From Schistosoma mansoni (taxonomy: Eukaryota > Platyhelminthes > Trematoda > Strigeidida > Schistosomatidae): a DNA stretch of 64,000 nt. Positions 62,363 through 64,000 of the stretch are shown one piece after another; the stretch's first letter is position 1, and every line of letters begins with the position of its first letter. The notes under the pieces are model-generated. The model saw only the letters and a program-made list of their open reading frames with translations, was not told where the DNA came from and did no database searches. The stretch is from NCBI RefSeq assembly GCF_000237925.1, contig NW_017386042.1:434001-498000 (forward strand). Reading direction: 5' to 3'. The position numbers and the translations under genes were made by a program.

Positions 62363-64000
62363 GTAATAACAGCAATCATTTTTCCTTAATGGCTTTCTAC
62401 ACTATGATTTCTGGCAAATTTGATATATTTTTGGAAATAATCCTGAGACATACTCGTGCACCTTTACATCATACAACAATCTTAAAATACAGATTCTCTT
62501 CATGTCTCTTTTTTCTGTCTTATGTTTGATCCCCAGAACTCAATTGGTAAATGCCTTATTTTTGTAATTTTATTTTAAAAACTTGAATTTCTGGTTTTCG
62601 CGCCAAAAGCGCTCATTTCCGTCTTCATGTCGCATTTCCCACTTGGGAGGGTCGTAAACGCTATTGGTTCGTTGTATCTTTTAGTATGCTATTTTGTAAC
62701 GCTTCCCAAGGACAATTTTATGCTGCATATATATGTTGGATTTGTGTCTGTTGTGATTGCTCGTGCTTCTGGCTGCTTGCGGAATTTATTTTCCCCACTT
62801 CGAACTTTGACTTCTCTCTCTAGTTAAAGGGGCTGGGACGCGTCAGAATAGATAGCTCATTGGTCTTTCGTCACAGTCTTTGTTCCGTTCTCAGACTAGG
62901 TGACTCGTAATCGTATGAAACAACAATGTTTTCCAATGCCAGTATCCAGGAGTAAAAGATCTAGTGCGTGTCATTTAGTATTCGCACGTAAATAACAATC
63001 CATCACTGATTGGCAATTATGTTCAATGAAAAATTCTACAATTTTCTACTTCAAAATTGCGATATAAAAATAAATTTCGGTAAAGGTGGTGACAACTAAT
63101 AGTTATTGACATCTAGGGTTTGTATTCCCTCTCCATGACTCAATGAATGACTGTCAGATTACAGAAACCATTAATCCAACTCAATAACCGGTATGCATTT
63201 TCAAGACTCTGAGTTGCTTGTATTTCGTAAGAACATCATACACCACTCAACTGCTGAAATGAGAGTAGTAACAGCAGCGTTCAAACTGGAAGCCTAATGT
63301 TTGGAAGCTGTTATATCTCGGTTTTCAGGGTCCAGTACGAGTCTACAATTATTGAGAAATTGTAAACGATTGAGCTACTCAAAAATAACTTGTTCTATTT
63401 CATAAAGCGATAACAGCTACTAGCACACAGTACTTGTCCGCTAACACACGGAGAAGACTAATAGCAGGAATATTTTATATTCGGAGTAGAACAAACTAAG
63501 CAGAATCAAGTGGTACAACTCTATCTATAAAGTAGCAAAAACATGGCCGTCAGTGATACAGAAATTCAGCGAACTAAGAGTGATGTTGACCGATCAGAAA
63601 AATATGAAAGTCACGCTGAAAATTGAATTAGAAAAATAACGCTTACAGTTTTCGTTTCCAGCATGATTTTAGCATTTATAACAAAATTTGAGTAACCTTG
63701 TGATCTCCCTAACAAAAGTCAAGTGCGCCACACTTAAGCTACGTTAACGCTTATTTAGAAGCCCATTTAATGGTTGGTTGTTGTAATATTTAATGTAGTA
63801 TTCAATTCATTTATGTTTAACAAAACGACATAACTGTCGAAAAGACATTTATTTTCCTGGATTTTTGTTCTCTAGGCTGGATGATTTAGTCTAAGAACCT
63901 TCATCGTCATTCTGAACAGACTTCAGGCAGAAGTGAATTGTTCGAATTTCACATATGACTAACAGCTTATCCTACCTACCTCGGTCTTGATAGGTTATTA
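62363..64000. other. TMEM39 intron or flank, no exon recognised
   Basis: A patch at 62590-62700 has an E2F-like palindrome and an inverted CCAAT box. No coding signal was found to the end of the window. Confidence 0.35.

Overview
The window looks like nuclear DNA of a blood fluke (genus Schistosoma; species not determinable). The reasons are AT-rich sequence, a gene with a 39-nt first intron followed by kilobase introns, RTE-clade LINEs of the SR2 type, and many dispersed repeats carrying a hammerhead ribozyme like that of the schistosome S-alpha element. Most of the window is intron and repeat. Coordinates of repeat edges and all identity estimates were made by eye.

Host genes. (1) 1405-1624 (+): the probable last exon of an unrecognised gene that lies mostly to the left. 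(2) 9490-24208 (-): a complete STT3B-type catalytic subunit of oligosaccharyltransferase in eight exons (784 residues), with every exon phase consistent. (3) 36203-45582 (-): a candidate two-exon gene for an Asn/Ser-rich protein of unknown function. (4) 54210-61257 (+): five phase-consistent exons of a TMEM39 (SUSR2-like) ER membrane protein. Its first exons were not found and its end lies beyond the right edge.

Repeats. Family A is S-alpha-like (tRNA-like head, hammerhead, tail): 32.9, 38.9, 43.4, 46.6, 58.3 and 61.4 kb. Family B has a different head and a CUGAGGA-type hammerhead: 2.2, 2.4, 4.3, 38.2, 41.1, 43.9, 45.2, 50.4 and 52.3 kb. Family C is short elements sharing a 3' tail with the RTE LINE: 6.6, 15.4, 16.2, 46.0 and 56.1 kb. 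A nearly whole RTE LINE (18937-22400) with a 10-bp target-site duplication sits in STT3B intron 2, inside an older relative. Other LINE pieces lie at 5.8, 10.1, 27.1-29.9, 49.3, 52.4, 55.1, 57.0, 58.9 and 60.4 kb. There are two copies of one solo LTR (8.4 and 62.1 kb), two long-inverted-repeat elements (1-702 and 44.2-45.1 kb), and two 200-bp assembly gaps.

How it fits together. STT3B and TMEM39 both act at the ER (N-glycosylation; ER export and lipid control), but nothing here shows co-regulation. The most interesting layer is the hammerhead repeats: two families, several copies with an intact catalytic core, tail-to-head junctions, repeated head-to-head pairs, and one copy with compensatory stem changes.
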